Assembly: GCF_003254625.1 (NCBI RefSeq)
Contig: NZ_QJRJ01000067.1
Coordinates: 39,714-103,713, forward strand
Length of the DNA: 64,000 nt
Reading direction: 5' to 3'
From: Flavobacterium ginsenosidimutans
Lineage (GTDB): Bacteria > Bacteroidota > Bacteroidia > Flavobacteriales > Flavobacteriaceae
Under the pieces are notes generated by a model that was not told where the DNA came from, made no database searches, and saw nothing but the letters and a program-made list of their open reading frames with translations. How positions within the stretch are numbered: the first letter of the stretch is position 1; each line of letters opens with the position of its first letter. Below are positions 49,479 through 59,586 of the stretch, piece after piece. The position numbers and the translations under genes were made by a program.

Positions 49479-50520
49479 CTTACTAATCTTATTTCTTTTG
49501 ATTCCATTTTTAGGATTTTCAAATGATGATACTTTTATAACAAAGCAAAAAAACATAAAGAAAACTTATATCGTAAACTCGAACGCAGGAATCGATGTTG
49601 ATAATAAATACGGAAATATCACTGTGACAACTTGGGACGAAGATAAAATTGATCTGGATATAACCATAAAAGTGAACGGACCAAATGAAAATTGGGTTAA
49701 CGAACGATTAAATAGCATTGATGTAGATATAACTGCACTAAAAGGATTAGTTTCTGCAGTTACTAAACTTGGAAGTTCTAACCTTAAAAGTAAAGGAAGC
49801 AATAACAGTTTTGAAATTAATTATGTTATTAAAATTCCAAAAAATGGATCTGTTAAATTGGCCAATAAATACGGTAATATTTTTGTTCCAAATGCAGAAT
49901 CTTCAACAGAAATTGACTGCAAATATGGAAAAGTTGTTTTAGGAAAATTAAATGGAACTAACAATCAAGTTTCAATTCAATATTGCCAAAATTCAAGTAT
50001 TGATTACATAAAAACAGGAAACGTTGATGCTAGATATTCTGGCCTTAAAATTAGTGATTCTGGAAATTTAAATCTAAGTGCAAATTATACAGATGTTAAT
50101 CTTTTAGATGGCCAAAACATCAAAATGGATTGCAATTATGGGACTCTTAAATTTGATAAAGTCAATTCTTTAAGCGGTTCAGGAAATTATTTAACGATTA
50201 TTATTGGAGAAATCTCAAGCAATTTTAGCTATGATACTAATTATAGTAAAATCAAAATTGAAACAATGAATGAAAAAGCTGGAAATATCAACATAAATTC
50301 CGGGTATACAGACATTTCGATTGGCTATGTACCAAATTATGCTTTTGACTTTGATATTTCTGCAAGATATTCGAATATCAAACATGACAATACTTTAGAT
50401 ATTTCTGTTTCTGAAGTCAAAAACAACAGCAAAAGAATTGCTGGCTTCTACAAGAAAAAAGGCCAGAATAAAATCAATATTAATTCGAACTACGGAAATA
50501 TTTCGCTAACAAAAAATTAA
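49462..50520 (+). CDS. DUF4097-like secreted beta-repeat protein
   Basis: 352 residues with signal peptide (LLILFLLIPFLGFSND). Repeated strand motifs (DNKYGNITVTTWDEDKIDLD, LANKYGNIFVPNAES, SGNLNLSANYTDVNLLD, NINSNYGNISL) form a beta-helix as in DUF4097 putative adhesins. It follows the putative anti-sigma factor with a 17-base overlap, so its expression is tied to the sigma regulator. Confidence 0.82.
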   Translation: MKKHYNLLILFLLIPFLGFSNDDTFITKQKNIKKTYIVNSNAGIDVDNKYGNITVTTWDEDKIDLDITIKVNGPNENWVNERLNSIDVDITALKGLVSAVTKLGSSNLKSKGSNNSFEINYVIKIPKNGSVKLANKYGNIFVPNAESSTEIDCKYGKVVLGKLNGTNNQVSIQYCQNSSIDYIKTGNVDARYSGLKISDSGNLNLSANYTDVNLLDGQNIKMDCNYGTLKFDKVNSLSGSGNYLTIIIGEISSNFSYDTNYSKIKIETMNEKAGNININSGYTDISIGYVPNYAFDFDISARYSNIKHDNTLDISVSEVKNNSKRIAGFYKKKGQNKININSNYGNISLTKN

Positions 50521-50539
50521 TCATCTAAAAATCAAAACA

Positions 50540-51262
50540 ATGAAAAAATCAATTTTACTATTAGCATTATCGGTGCTTTTCATAAACAGCACTATTAATG
50601 CGCAAGACAATAACAAATTAAAAGGAAACGGAAATGTTGTAACAGAAACCAGAACAACTGGAGATTATGACGGAATTAGAATTTCAGGCTTTTTCGATGT
50701 GGATTTGGTTGCTGGAAAAGAGGGAAAAATAACTTTAAAAGGTGAAGAGAATTTATTATCTGCAATTAAAGTTGAAGTTGAGGATAATTCGCTAAAAATT
50801 TATGTTGAAAAATTTACGAATATAAAACCAACTAAAAATATTCAGATTACAATTCCTTTTGAAAAAATATCTGAATTGAGTTTATCTGGTTCAGGAAACA
50901 TTCAGTCAAAAGACGTAATTAAAAATGACAAATTTGTCGTGAAATTATCTGGCTCTGGAAATTTTACTTTACCAGTTGATGCTAATAATTTGGAATTAAA
51001 CGTAAGTGGTTCTGGAAATGTACACTTAAAAGGAACTGCTGATAATTTTTCGACAAAACTTTCTGGTTCGGGCGACATCGATGCTGCAGATTTAAAATCA
51101 AAAATTGTTGAAGCAAATGTTTCAGGTTCTGGAAATAGTAAAGTTTCTTGTAACGAAAGTTTAACTGCAAGAGTTTCAGGCTCTGGAAACATAAGATATA
51201 TTGGAAATCCTGAGAAGAAAGATGTAAAAGTTTCAGGATCAGGAAGCATTTCAAAAAGCTAA
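50540..51262 (+). CDS. Head-GIN (DUF2807) secreted protein
   Basis: 240 residues with signal peptide (ILLLALSVLFINSTINAQ). The first half reads GDYDGIRISGFFDVDLVAGK (head-GIN start) and the second half has seven turns centred on SGSGN/SGSGD, a regular beta-helix. DUF2807 proteins are cell-surface or periplasmic and common in Bacteroidota; role in adhesion is inferred. Last gene of the sigma operon, followed by a terminator. Confidence 0.88.
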   Translation: MKKSILLLALSVLFINSTINAQDNNKLKGNGNVVTETRTTGDYDGIRISGFFDVDLVAGKEGKITLKGEENLLSAIKVEVEDNSLKIYVEKFTNIKPTKNIQITIPFEKISELSLSGSGNIQSKDVIKNDKFVVKLSGSGNFTLPVDANNLELNVSGSGNVHLKGTADNFSTKLSGSGDIDAADLKSKIVEANVSGSGNSKVSCNESLTARVSGSGNIRYIGNPEKKDVKVSGSGSISKS

Positions 51263-51343
51263 TTATAGAAGAAAAAAAATCACGAATTACAAAACTATCA
51301 TCAATCAAGTAATAATTATTGCAATTCGTAATTTGGCTATTTT

Positions 51344-51379
51344 AAAGGCGTTTCAATTAATTTGAAACGTCTTTTTTAT
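51344..51379. terminator. Bidirectional terminator between head-GIN and UMF1 genes
   Basis: 13-bp stem AAAGGCGTTTCAA / TTGAAACGTCTTT with one G-T pair and a short loop. Its left half covers the stop codon region of the leftward MFS gene (stop at 51357). Confidence 0.85.
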
Positions 51380-52682
51380 GTACTCTTCTAAGAAGGAAGA
51401 TTGCTGTAATAAAGAAAATTGCTAAAATTACAATTGCCGCACGCGGGCTTCCAGTAATTTGATCTATAATTCCGTAAACACACATTCCAATTACAATTCC
51501 GATTTTTTCAGCAACATCATAAAAACTAAAAAATGAAGTCGTGTCTTCTGTTTCTGGAAGTAATTTCGAATACGTAGATCTTGATAAAGCCTGAATTCCT
51601 CCCATTACTAAACCAATTACGGTTGCCATAATGTAAAAATGCAATGGAAGTGTAATAAAGAATGCCAAAGCACAGAAAACAGCCCATAAAGTATTGATAA
51701 CAATTAATGTTGGAATATTTCCCCATTTTGCAGAAGCTCTGGAAGTTAAAATTGCTCCCAAAACAGCTACTAATTGTATAAGTAAAATACAAATAATTAA
51801 ACCAATTGTACTTTCTTCTTTTGAAGACCATTGAATTTCCTGAGCTCCAAAATATGTAGCAACCAACATTACGGTTTGTACTGCCATACTAGAAACAAAA
51901 AAACCTCCTAAATAACGTTTTAATGGTGTAATATTCTGTAAAGCTCCCCAAACCTTTTTAAGCTCTTTAAATCCGTTAAAGATAACATTTTTAGTTAGTT
52001 TCTGAGTTGTTTCTCTACTTCCGTTTGGTAAATAGTAATAAGTATATTGACTGAAAAGAATCCACCATACTCCGACCATTACAAACGAATAACGCATTGC
52101 TTTCATTGCAGCTTCTCCATCTGTACCGGTAATACCAAAAAGTTTTGGTTTCATGATCATTGCTAAATTTATAATAAGCAAAATCACACTTCCTATATAT
52201 CCTAAAGAATATCCTTTTGCACTAATTTTATCCTGTTGATCTTCAAATGCAATATCAGGAAGATAAGAATTATAAAAAACTAAGCTTCCCCAGAAACCTA
52301 ATAATCCTAAAAAGTAAAATAATAAACCAACATAAATATTATCCAAATCAAACCAATACAATCCCATACATGACAAAGCCCCCATGTAACAGAAAAACTT
52401 CATAAAGGATTTTTTATTTCCAACATAATCGGCGATTCCTGATAATAGTGGGGAAATAAATGAAACAACTAAAAATGCTGCAGCCGTAATAAAACTAATT
52501 AAAGCCGAATTTTTAAGATGCATTCCGAAAACATCAATATAATGATCACGATCGGAAAATAAAGCTTCATAGAAAATTGGAAATACAGCAGAAGCAATTG
52601 TTAAGGTATAAACTGAGTTAGCCCAATCGTAAAATGCCCAAGCATTTAAGAGCTTCTTATCTCCTTTTTGAAGTTTTTTCAT
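51357..52682 (-). CDS. UMF1/Atg22-like MFS transporter
   Basis: 441 residues, 12 helices. Characteristic motifs: LLNAWAFYDWANSVYTLTI at the start, SGIADYVGNKKSFMKFFCY in loop 2-3, VFYNSYLPDIAFEDQQDKIS and RSTYSKLLPETEDTTSFFSF. The family includes fungal Atg22 amino-acid effluxers; bacterial substrates are unknown. Its stop lies in the shared terminator. Confidence 0.9.
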   Translation of the reverse strand: MKKLQKGDKKLLNAWAFYDWANSVYTLTIASAVFPIFYEALFSDRDHYIDVFGMHLKNSALISFITAAAFLVVSFISPLLSGIADYVGNKKSFMKFFCYMGALSCMGLYWFDLDNIYVGLLFYFLGLLGFWGSLVFYNSYLPDIAFEDQQDKISAKGYSLGYIGSVILLIINLAMIMKPKLFGITGTDGEAAMKAMRYSFVMVGVWWILFSQYTYYYLPNGSRETTQKLTKNVIFNGFKELKKVWGALQNITPLKRYLGGFFVSSMAVQTVMLVATYFGAQEIQWSSKEESTIGLIICILLIQLVAVLGAILTSRASAKWGNIPTLIVINTLWAVFCALAFFITLPLHFYIMATVIGLVMGGIQALSRSTYSKLLPETEDTTSFFSFYDVAEKIGIVIGMCVYGIIDQITGSPRAAIVILAIFFITAIFLLRRVHKKDVSN

Positions 52683-52786
52683 AGAAATGATTTTATTAAT
52701 AGGCTACGAATTTATCTAATTTTTATCATAATCGGATAGAAATTATTCAATTCGTGCATTATTAAATCATCAACTCTTCCTGAAAG

Positions 52787-52816
52787 AAAAAAGCTACTCG
52801 AAATCGAATAGCTTTT
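52787..52816 (-). terminator. Terminator of the M48 peptidase gene
   Basis: Stem AAAAAGCTA-c-TCGA / TCGA-a-TAGCTTTTT with a 2-base loop region, 27 bases after the M48 stop. Confidence 0.75.
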
Positions 52817-52842
52817 TTGCATTATATAAAAATAAGTTTGTC

Positions 52843-53652
52843 TTATTTTATTGTTCCAACTTTAAGAGCAATCGCTTTTGCTTCAGGAATTAAAGCTTTA
52901 ATATTTGCAATTCTTGTTGCATCAGACGGGTGCGTACTCATAAACTCAGGAGTTCCAGATCCGCCAGATTTAGCTGCCATCCTACTCCAGAAAGTAACAG
53001 CGTCGTCTGGATTATATCCTGCAATTGCCATTAGAGTTAAACCTATTTTATCTGCTTCGCTTTCATTACTTCTGCTAAATGGAAGCATTACTCCCACTTC
53101 AGAACCAATTCCGTAAGCTTGAGAAAATATTTGTCTCGTTGATTCGGATTTATTGCTTGTTGCTGCATCAAGGGCTACACCTCCTATTTGCTGCAATTGT
53201 GCTGCAGACATTCTTTGTGCGCCATGATTTGCAAGTGCGTGAGAAACCTCGTGTCCCATTACAGTTGCTAAACCTGCTTCGTCTTGCGTAATTGGCAAAA
53301 TACCAGAATAAACCACAATTTTTCCTCCAGGAAGACACCAAGCATTTACTTCTTTATTATCAACAAGTTTATATTCCCAACGATAATCTTTTAAATATTG
53401 AGATTGTCCTAAATAATTCAGATACTTCTCTGCTGCCGCTTTAATTTTATAACCAACAGTTTCTACGCGTTTTGCATCTGCTGTTCCAGTTATCACTTTA
53501 TTCTCTGATAAAAATTGACTGTATTGCTGGAATGAAGATGGAAATAGTTCACTATTTGAAACAAAATTCAAATTTTGTTTTCCTGTAATTGGATTTGTTG
53601 CACATGCTATAACAAGCGCTCCAAAAATTCCTAAAAACACATATTTTTTCAT
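52843..53652 (-). CDS. M48-family metallopeptidase lipoprotein (LoiP/BepA-like)
   Basis: 269 residues. Lipobox VIAC with Cys17 indicates a lipoprotein. Zinc motif HEVSH (His134, Glu135, His138) in MGHEVSHALANHGAQRM, third ligand in SRSNESEADKIGL, and the CLPGGKIVVYSGIL strand are typical of the periplasmic M48 group that monitors outer-membrane protein assembly. Residues TNPITGKQNLNFVS at the N-terminus are typical of this group too. Single-gene unit. Confidence 0.92.
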   Translation of the reverse strand: MKKYVFLGIFGALVIACATNPITGKQNLNFVSNSELFPSSFQQYSQFLSENKVITGTADAKRVETVGYKIKAAAEKYLNYLGQSQYLKDYRWEYKLVDNKEVNAWCLPGGKIVVYSGILPITQDEAGLATVMGHEVSHALANHGAQRMSAAQLQQIGGVALDAATSNKSESTRQIFSQAYGIGSEVGVMLPFSRSNESEADKIGLTLMAIAGYNPDDAVTFWSRMAAKSGGSGTPEFMSTHPSDATRIANIKALIPEAKAIALKVGTIK

Positions 53653-53736
53653 AATTCACGCTATTTTTATATCAAAAATACAATTAAAAAAAATAAAATA
53701 TTTTATACAATTAGGAAAAAAAATATCAGAATTAAA

Positions 53737-56136
53737 CTATTCCCCAACAATATGAAGTTCATTAAACTCTTTATCAATGATTAAGAAATTATTCTTCTCA
53801 AAGCTAACTTTATCAAATTCAATTTTTTCGTTGTCGATTTCAATCTCAGAAACTTTAAATGGCAAACCAATTAAGTTGATTTTGTATTTTGTATAAGGAG
53901 TTATGTATTTTCCTTCTTTATGGAGCTGGATAATCAATTCTTTTTCTTTTCCGATATTTCTTAATGACAAGAAGCTGTAACGTCCTTTTTTATAATCATA
54001 ACCATCTTGTGCATCTTCATAAACTGCTGACTGTTCTTTACCATTTTTGAAATAAACATCAAGCGTTAATTCATCAAATTCTAACTCACCAACATATTGT
54101 TGAACCGGGTATTTCGGAATAATTGCACCTGCTTTTACAAAGACTGGAATCTCATCAAATTTGGTATCAACCCAGATTTCTCTTCCACCTATAAATAGCT
54201 CATTTGTCCAATAGTTATACCACTCACCTCTAGGAATATACATACGTCTACCTACAGCATTAGGTTCAAGTATTGGGCAAACTAAAATCTGATTTCCGAA
54301 AATGAATTCATCATTACGATAATGCGTTTGTGTATCATCTTGATCGAAGTAAACCAAAGGTTTCAGCATCGGAATTCCTTCTTCAATATACTGCCAAAAC
54401 ATTGTATATAAATAAGGCAATAATTGATAACGAAGACTAACAAATTTTCTAGTGATATTAATTACTTCTTCATCAAAAGCCCAAGGTTCTTGATTTCCGT
54501 GATCTCCAGATGAATGCGTTCTACAAAACGGATGAAAAACACCTAACTGAATCCAGCGAGCATATAATTCGCCTGTTGGCTGTTCTGCAAATCCTCCAAT
54601 ATCAGAACCTGTAAATCCCATTCCTGAAATTGACATTCTCTGTACCTGAATATTAGCTAGCCAAAGATGTTCCCAAGTTGCGACATTATCACCTGTCCAA
54701 GAAGAAGTATAGCGTTGCGCTCCAGAATATGCTGATCTCGTAATTACAAATGGACGTTTTGGATATGCAAATCGCTTAACACCATGATAAGTTGCTCTTG
54801 CCATTTGTGTTCCGTAGATATTATGAGCTTTTCTATGACTGCAAGGATTTCCATCATAAATATGACGAACATCTATCGGGAAAGTCTTATTTGGAACTTC
54901 CATTACTGCAGGTTCGTTCATATCATTCCAAACTCCTTTAACTCCAATATCTGCAACTAATTCTTTAAATAATCCTGCCCACCATTCTCTAACTACAGGA
55001 TTTGTGTAATCAGGAAAATTACATTCTCCTGGCCAAACTTTTCCTTTCATATAAGGTCCATCGGCTCTTTTACAGAAATAATCTTTTTCTAGAGCTTCTT
55101 TATAAACCCAATAATCTTTATCAATTTTAATTCCAGGATCTATAATGACAACTGTTTTAAAACCATCTTCAGCTAGTTCAGCAACCATTCTTTTCGGATC
55201 TGGAAAATAGTTTTTATTCCAAGTAAAACATCTAAATCCCTCCATATAATCAATATCCAGATAAATAGCATCGCATGGAATTTGAAGCTCCCTAAATTTT
55301 GATGTAATTTCTTTTACCTTACTTTCAGGATAATAACTCCATTTACATTGATGATATCCTAAAACCCAAAGTGGTGGTAATTCTGGTTTTCCTGTCAAAT
55401 CAGTGTAAGTAGTTACAACATCTTGCATTTGCGGACCGTAAACGAAATAATAATTCATTTCGCCTCCTTCTGCCCAAAAACTAGTTACATTTCTTCTTTC
55501 CTGACAAAAGTCAAAGAAAGTCCTAAATGTATTATCGAAGAAAATCCCGTAAGATTGTTTATTATGAAGGCCAATATAAAACGGAACTACTTTATAAAGA
55601 GGATCTTGGTCTTTTTGATAAGCATATTGATCTGTGGCAAAATTTTCGAGTCTTTTACCTTTAAGATTCATTTGAGTAGCTTTGTCTCCAAGACCATAAT
55701 AACATTCGCCATCTTTAGAATATTTACTCATTTTTACGATATTTCCACCGTATTCATAGCTTTCTTCCCAATGAAAACCAAGTTCATCTTCAAGAATTAG
55801 AAAATCATTTAAATCGTAAATTGAAAGACGTACATCAGCTTTCTGAATTTTACATTTTACTTTGCTAGTTCTAATTTGATAGTATGTTTCTTCTTCTGTA
55901 ACTTCTAAAAAATTATAACCATGAAGCTGTGTTTTATCAATAGCATAAGAAAAGTCATTGCTAAAATATCCTTTTGTAGTAAAACGAAAACGAATTAAAC
56001 TATCACGAAGAATTGTGACTTTTAAGATTACTTTATTATCTGTATTAAAGAAAACCGAATCTCCTTCATGTTCATAAGAGACAATTTTTGATGGATATAA
56101 ATCGCCTTTGTATTCTAATGATGTGTTTGTAATCAT
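53737..56136 (-). CDS. Glycoside hydrolase family 31 (alpha-glucosidase-type)
   Basis: 799 residues, no signal peptide. The catalytic block WNDMNEPAVMEV holds the Asp nucleophile (about 400), and SSWTGDNVATWEHL holds the acid/base Asp. Flanking features are an N-terminal beta domain (about 1-230), the barrel (GYHQCKWSYYPESKVKEI, DYMEGFRCFTWN, GFTGSDIGGFAEQPTG, FHPFCRTHSSGDHGNQ) and C-terminal beta domains. GH31 members cleave alpha-glucosides. Cytoplasmic location and position next to the glycogen operon suggest a role in maltodextrin or glycogen turnover. A terminator separates it from glgB. Confidence 0.92.
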   Translation of the reverse strand: MITNTSLEYKGDLYPSKIVSYEHEGDSVFFNTDNKVILKVTILRDSLIRFRFTTKGYFSNDFSYAIDKTQLHGYNFLEVTEEETYYQIRTSKVKCKIQKADVRLSIYDLNDFLILEDELGFHWEESYEYGGNIVKMSKYSKDGECYYGLGDKATQMNLKGKRLENFATDQYAYQKDQDPLYKVVPFYIGLHNKQSYGIFFDNTFRTFFDFCQERRNVTSFWAEGGEMNYYFVYGPQMQDVVTTYTDLTGKPELPPLWVLGYHQCKWSYYPESKVKEITSKFRELQIPCDAIYLDIDYMEGFRCFTWNKNYFPDPKRMVAELAEDGFKTVVIIDPGIKIDKDYWVYKEALEKDYFCKRADGPYMKGKVWPGECNFPDYTNPVVREWWAGLFKELVADIGVKGVWNDMNEPAVMEVPNKTFPIDVRHIYDGNPCSHRKAHNIYGTQMARATYHGVKRFAYPKRPFVITRSAYSGAQRYTSSWTGDNVATWEHLWLANIQVQRMSISGMGFTGSDIGGFAEQPTGELYARWIQLGVFHPFCRTHSSGDHGNQEPWAFDEEVINITRKFVSLRYQLLPYLYTMFWQYIEEGIPMLKPLVYFDQDDTQTHYRNDEFIFGNQILVCPILEPNAVGRRMYIPRGEWYNYWTNELFIGGREIWVDTKFDEIPVFVKAGAIIPKYPVQQYVGELEFDELTLDVYFKNGKEQSAVYEDAQDGYDYKKGRYSFLSLRNIGKEKELIIQLHKEGKYITPYTKYKINLIGLPFKVSEIEIDNEKIEFDKVSFEKNNFLIIDKEFNELHIVGE

Positions 56137-56173
56137 ATCTCGAATGAATTAATTTATAACTTTGTCTTTCTTT

Positions 56174-56181
56174 CAAACATA
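56174..56181 (-). promoter_or_regulatory. Putative -7 element for the GH31 gene
   Basis: Minus-strand TATGTTTG, about 37 bases before the ATG at 56136. Confidence 0.45.
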
Positions 56182-56303
56182 CAAAAAAAGTTCGTAAACC
56201 TCTATGAATAAAAGGTTTATTCACGAAAACGTTTTTTCTGACTGAGTCTTAAATTACTGATCAAAAAATCGATAAATCGATAATTTTAATACGATATAAT
56301 AAC

Positions 56304-56338
56304 AAAATCTTACCAGTAAAAACGATTGTAAGATTTTT
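56304..56338 (-). terminator. Terminator of the glgA-glgC-glgB operon
   Basis: Perfect 10-bp stem AAAATCTTAC / GTAAGATTTT with a 14-base loop directly after the glgB stop (56340). The leftward T run is only moderate. Confidence 0.65.
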
Positions 56339-56339
56339 A

Positions 56340-58244
56340 TTAAACCAAAGAATATACGGTTACACTAAGTGGTGGCAAAATTAATTCAGCTGAAAAATCT
56401 CTTCCATCATAAGAAATTGATTCAACATTTAATGAATTTGAACTCTCAACTCCGCTTCCGCCATATATTTTGGCATCACTATTAAAAATCTCTTTTAATT
56501 TGCCTTTTTTCGGAATTCCAATTCTGTAGTTCTCTCGAACGACTTGGGTAAAGTTGCAAACCACAATTATATTTTCATCTGGATTATTCCCCTTTCTGAT
56601 ATATGATAAAATTGCATTTTGATGATCGGAATAATTTATCCATTCAAAACCATCTCCTCTAAATTGCTTTTCATACAATGCGGGCTGTGACTTATACAAT
56701 TGATTTAAATCTGTAATTAATCTTTTTATTCCCGAATGAAAATCATATTGAAGTAAATGCCAATCTAAACTTTGCTCAAAATTCCATTCAGATGTTTGTC
56801 CGAACTCCGCTCCCATAAACAAAAGTTTCGTTCCTGGATGCGTAAACATATATCCGTATAATAATCTCAAATTTGCAAAACGTTGCCATTCGTCACCAGG
56901 CATTTTATAAATAAGAGAATTTTTGCCATATACAACTTCGTCATGAGAAAACGGAAGCATGAAATTTTCAGTAAAGGCATAAGTCATCGAAAAAGTCAAT
57001 TCATTCTGATGATATTTTCTATAAACTGTTTCTTTTTGAAAATACTTTAAAGTATCATGCATCCAACCCATCATCCATTTCATGCCAAAACCTAAACCTC
57101 CAACAGAAGTTGGTCTTGAGACCATTGGAAACGAAGTACTTTCTTCTGCAATAGTTTGAACTCCAAAGAAATTAGAATAGATTACTTCATTAAACTCTTT
57201 AAGAAAACTAATGGAATCCAAATTCTCTCTTCCTCCAAAAATATTAGCTTCCCACTCGCCATCTTTTCGAGAATAATCCAAATAAAGCATTGAAGCTACG
57301 GCATCAACACGAAGTCCATCAATATGGTAATTTTGAAGCCAAAAAACAGCATTACTTATTAGAAAAGCTCGAACTTCATTTCTTCCATAATTAAAAACTA
57401 AACTTTTCCAATCTGGATGATAGCCTTTCCTTCTATCTGGATGTTCGTATAAATGCGAACCGTCAAAATAACCTAAACCATGTGCATCGTCGGGAAAATG
57501 CGATGGAACCCAGTCTAAAATTACTCCAATCCCTTCCTGATGAAGCCTATCTACTAAAACCATAAAATCCTGCGGTTTTCCAAAACGAGAAGTAGGAGCA
57601 AAATATCCTGTCAATTGATAACCCCACGAAGGATCATAAGGATATTCCATAATTGGCATAAATTCAACATGCGTAAAACCAGTTTCCTTTACATATTTTA
57701 CTAAATCATCTGCAAGTTCAAGATAAGTCAAAAAACGATTATGATCTGCTCTTTTCCAAGATCCTAAATGAACTTCGTAAACCGAATAAGGTTTATCTAA
57801 AGCATTAAAATCCTGACGATTTTGCATCCAATTTTCATCTTTCCATTTATAATCTAAATCCCAAACAACAGAAGCAGTTTGAGGCGGTTTTTCGCAATAA
57901 AGTGCAAAAGGATCGGCTTTTTCTGTTATTACACCATTTATATTAGATTGAATTTTATATTTATAAAGTGTTCCTTTTGAAATATCCGGAATAAATCCTT
58001 CCCAAATTCCAGAAGAATCCCAGCGAACATTTAAAGCATGTTCTCCTTGCGTCCAATAATTAAAATCACCAACGACCGAAACTGAATGAGCTGTTGGTGC
58101 CCAAACTGCAAAATAAACACCTTTTATCCCATTAACTTCAATTAAATGAGCTCCAAGTTTTTCATATAGCTTGAAATGCTTTCCAGCTTTGAACAAATCT
58201 ATATCAAAGTCAGTAAAAAGAGAATGTGGGATTACTTTGCTCAT
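56340..58244 (-). CDS. glgB: 1,4-alpha-glucan branching enzyme
   Basis: 634 residues. N-terminal CBM48 (GVYFAVWAPTAHSVSVVGDF, about 40-60) and a GH13 barrel: nucleophile Asp in DGLRVDAVASMLYLDY, Glu in TIAEEST, and Asp in FSHDEVVYGKNSL. The E. coli N1 domain is absent, as in shorter GlgB enzymes. Forms alpha-1,6 branches in glycogen. Final gene of glgA-glgC-glgB. Confidence 0.96.
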   Translation of the reverse strand: MSKVIPHSLFTDFDIDLFKAGKHFKLYEKLGAHLIEVNGIKGVYFAVWAPTAHSVSVVGDFNYWTQGEHALNVRWDSSGIWEGFIPDISKGTLYKYKIQSNINGVITEKADPFALYCEKPPQTASVVWDLDYKWKDENWMQNRQDFNALDKPYSVYEVHLGSWKRADHNRFLTYLELADDLVKYVKETGFTHVEFMPIMEYPYDPSWGYQLTGYFAPTSRFGKPQDFMVLVDRLHQEGIGVILDWVPSHFPDDAHGLGYFDGSHLYEHPDRRKGYHPDWKSLVFNYGRNEVRAFLISNAVFWLQNYHIDGLRVDAVASMLYLDYSRKDGEWEANIFGGRENLDSISFLKEFNEVIYSNFFGVQTIAEESTSFPMVSRPTSVGGLGFGMKWMMGWMHDTLKYFQKETVYRKYHQNELTFSMTYAFTENFMLPFSHDEVVYGKNSLIYKMPGDEWQRFANLRLLYGYMFTHPGTKLLFMGAEFGQTSEWNFEQSLDWHLLQYDFHSGIKRLITDLNQLYKSQPALYEKQFRGDGFEWINYSDHQNAILSYIRKGNNPDENIIVVCNFTQVVRENYRIGIPKKGKLKEIFNSDAKIYGGSGVESSNSLNVESISYDGRDFSAELILPPLSVTVYSLV

Positions 58245-58305
58245 ATTAGTTTAGAGAATAATTGGGTTTGGAATTTGGGACTTTTATATTGGATTTTTTG
58301 AAATT

Positions 58306-59586
58306 TTATTCTATTCTGAAATTATCTGAAAGCGTAACACCTTTTTTGATAACAACAATTCCATCTTTTATACTGTACAATTCATTGGTGAAATTATCTA
58401 AATGCTTTCCTCCGCTAATATGAACGTTGTTTCCAATGCGCACATTCTTATCGACCAAAGCATTTTTGATATAACAATTTTCGCCAATACCAACGTGAAT
58501 TTTATTTATACTGCTTTCATGGTTCATTTCCTCAAGATCTTGATAGAAGTCATTACCCATGACATAACAGTTTTCTAAAACCGTTCCCTCGCCAATTCTT
58601 GAACGAATACCAATTACAGAGCTTTTGATTTCCTTCGCATTAATAATACAGCCTTCTGAAATTAAAGATTGATTAATAATTGAATTTCTAAACTTTGAAG
58701 GAGGCAATAATCTTGGTCTCGTGAAAATTTTATTTTCATTATCGAATAAATTAAACTCTGGAATATCATCTGTTAAACCAATATTTGCCTCAAAAAAGGA
58801 CTCAATATTTCCAATATCTGTCCAATATCCTTCATATTGATAACTTAGTATTTTATGTTTTCCAACGGCTTGCGGAATAATCTCTTTTCCAAAATCTTTT
58901 GTTTCTGGATCAGCCATTAATTCTTGCAGCAATGATTTATTAAAAATATAAATTCCCATTGAGGCAAGGTATTTTTTACCTTTTTCCTGCATTTGTTCAC
59001 TAACTTCAGATTCCCATTCAGGCAATAATGACGCATGCGGTTTTTCTATAAAAGCATGAATATTGTTTTCGTGATCTGTTTTAAGTATCCCGAATTCTGG
59101 AGCATCTTTAGCATTTACTGGTAATGTCGCAATAGAAATTTCGGCATCAGCCGCGATATGAGCTTCCAACATTTCATTGAAATCCATTTGATACAATTGA
59201 TCTCCTGATAAAATTAAAGCGTGGTCGAAATCATGTTTTAAAAAATGTGACATACATTGTCTTACAGCATCTGCCGTTCCTTGAAACCAAGTTGGATTAT
59301 CCGGAGTTTGTTCAGCCGCCAAAATATCAACAAAAGACTGACTTAAAATACTAAAATTAAAAGTGTTTTTGATATGAGCATTTAACGATGCTGAATTAAA
59401 CTGCGTCAAAACAAATATTTTAAAGATATCAGAATTGATACAATTAGAAATCGGAATATCTACCAAACGGTATTTTCCTCCAATCGGAACCGCAGGTTTC
59501 GATCTTGTTTCTGTCAATGGAAATAAACGTGAACCTTGTCCACCTCCTAAAATAATGGCAACTACATTTTTCTTTTTAAATTTCAT
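58306..59586 (-). CDS. glgC: Glucose-1-phosphate adenylyltransferase
   Basis: 426 residues. Nucleotide-binding opening VVAIILGGGQGSRLFPLTE with TRSKPAVPIGGKYRLVDIPI, PDNPTWFQGTADAVRQC, ALILSGDQLYQMDF, and a C-terminal left-handed beta helix (SVIGIRSRIGEGTVLENCYV). Makes ADP-glucose, the committed step of bacterial glycogen synthesis. Its start overlaps the end of glgA by 11 bases, indicating coupled translation. Confidence 0.96.
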   Translation of the reverse strand: MKFKKKNVVAIILGGGQGSRLFPLTETRSKPAVPIGGKYRLVDIPISNCINSDIFKIFVLTQFNSASLNAHIKNTFNFSILSQSFVDILAAEQTPDNPTWFQGTADAVRQCMSHFLKHDFDHALILSGDQLYQMDFNEMLEAHIAADAEISIATLPVNAKDAPEFGILKTDHENNIHAFIEKPHASLLPEWESEVSEQMQEKGKKYLASMGIYIFNKSLLQELMADPETKDFGKEIIPQAVGKHKILSYQYEGYWTDIGNIESFFEANIGLTDDIPEFNLFDNENKIFTRPRLLPPSKFRNSIINQSLISEGCIINAKEIKSSVIGIRSRIGEGTVLENCYVMGNDFYQDLEEMNHESSINKIHVGIGENCYIKNALVDKNVRIGNNVHISGGKHLDNFTNELYSIKDGIVVIKKGVTLSDNFRIE

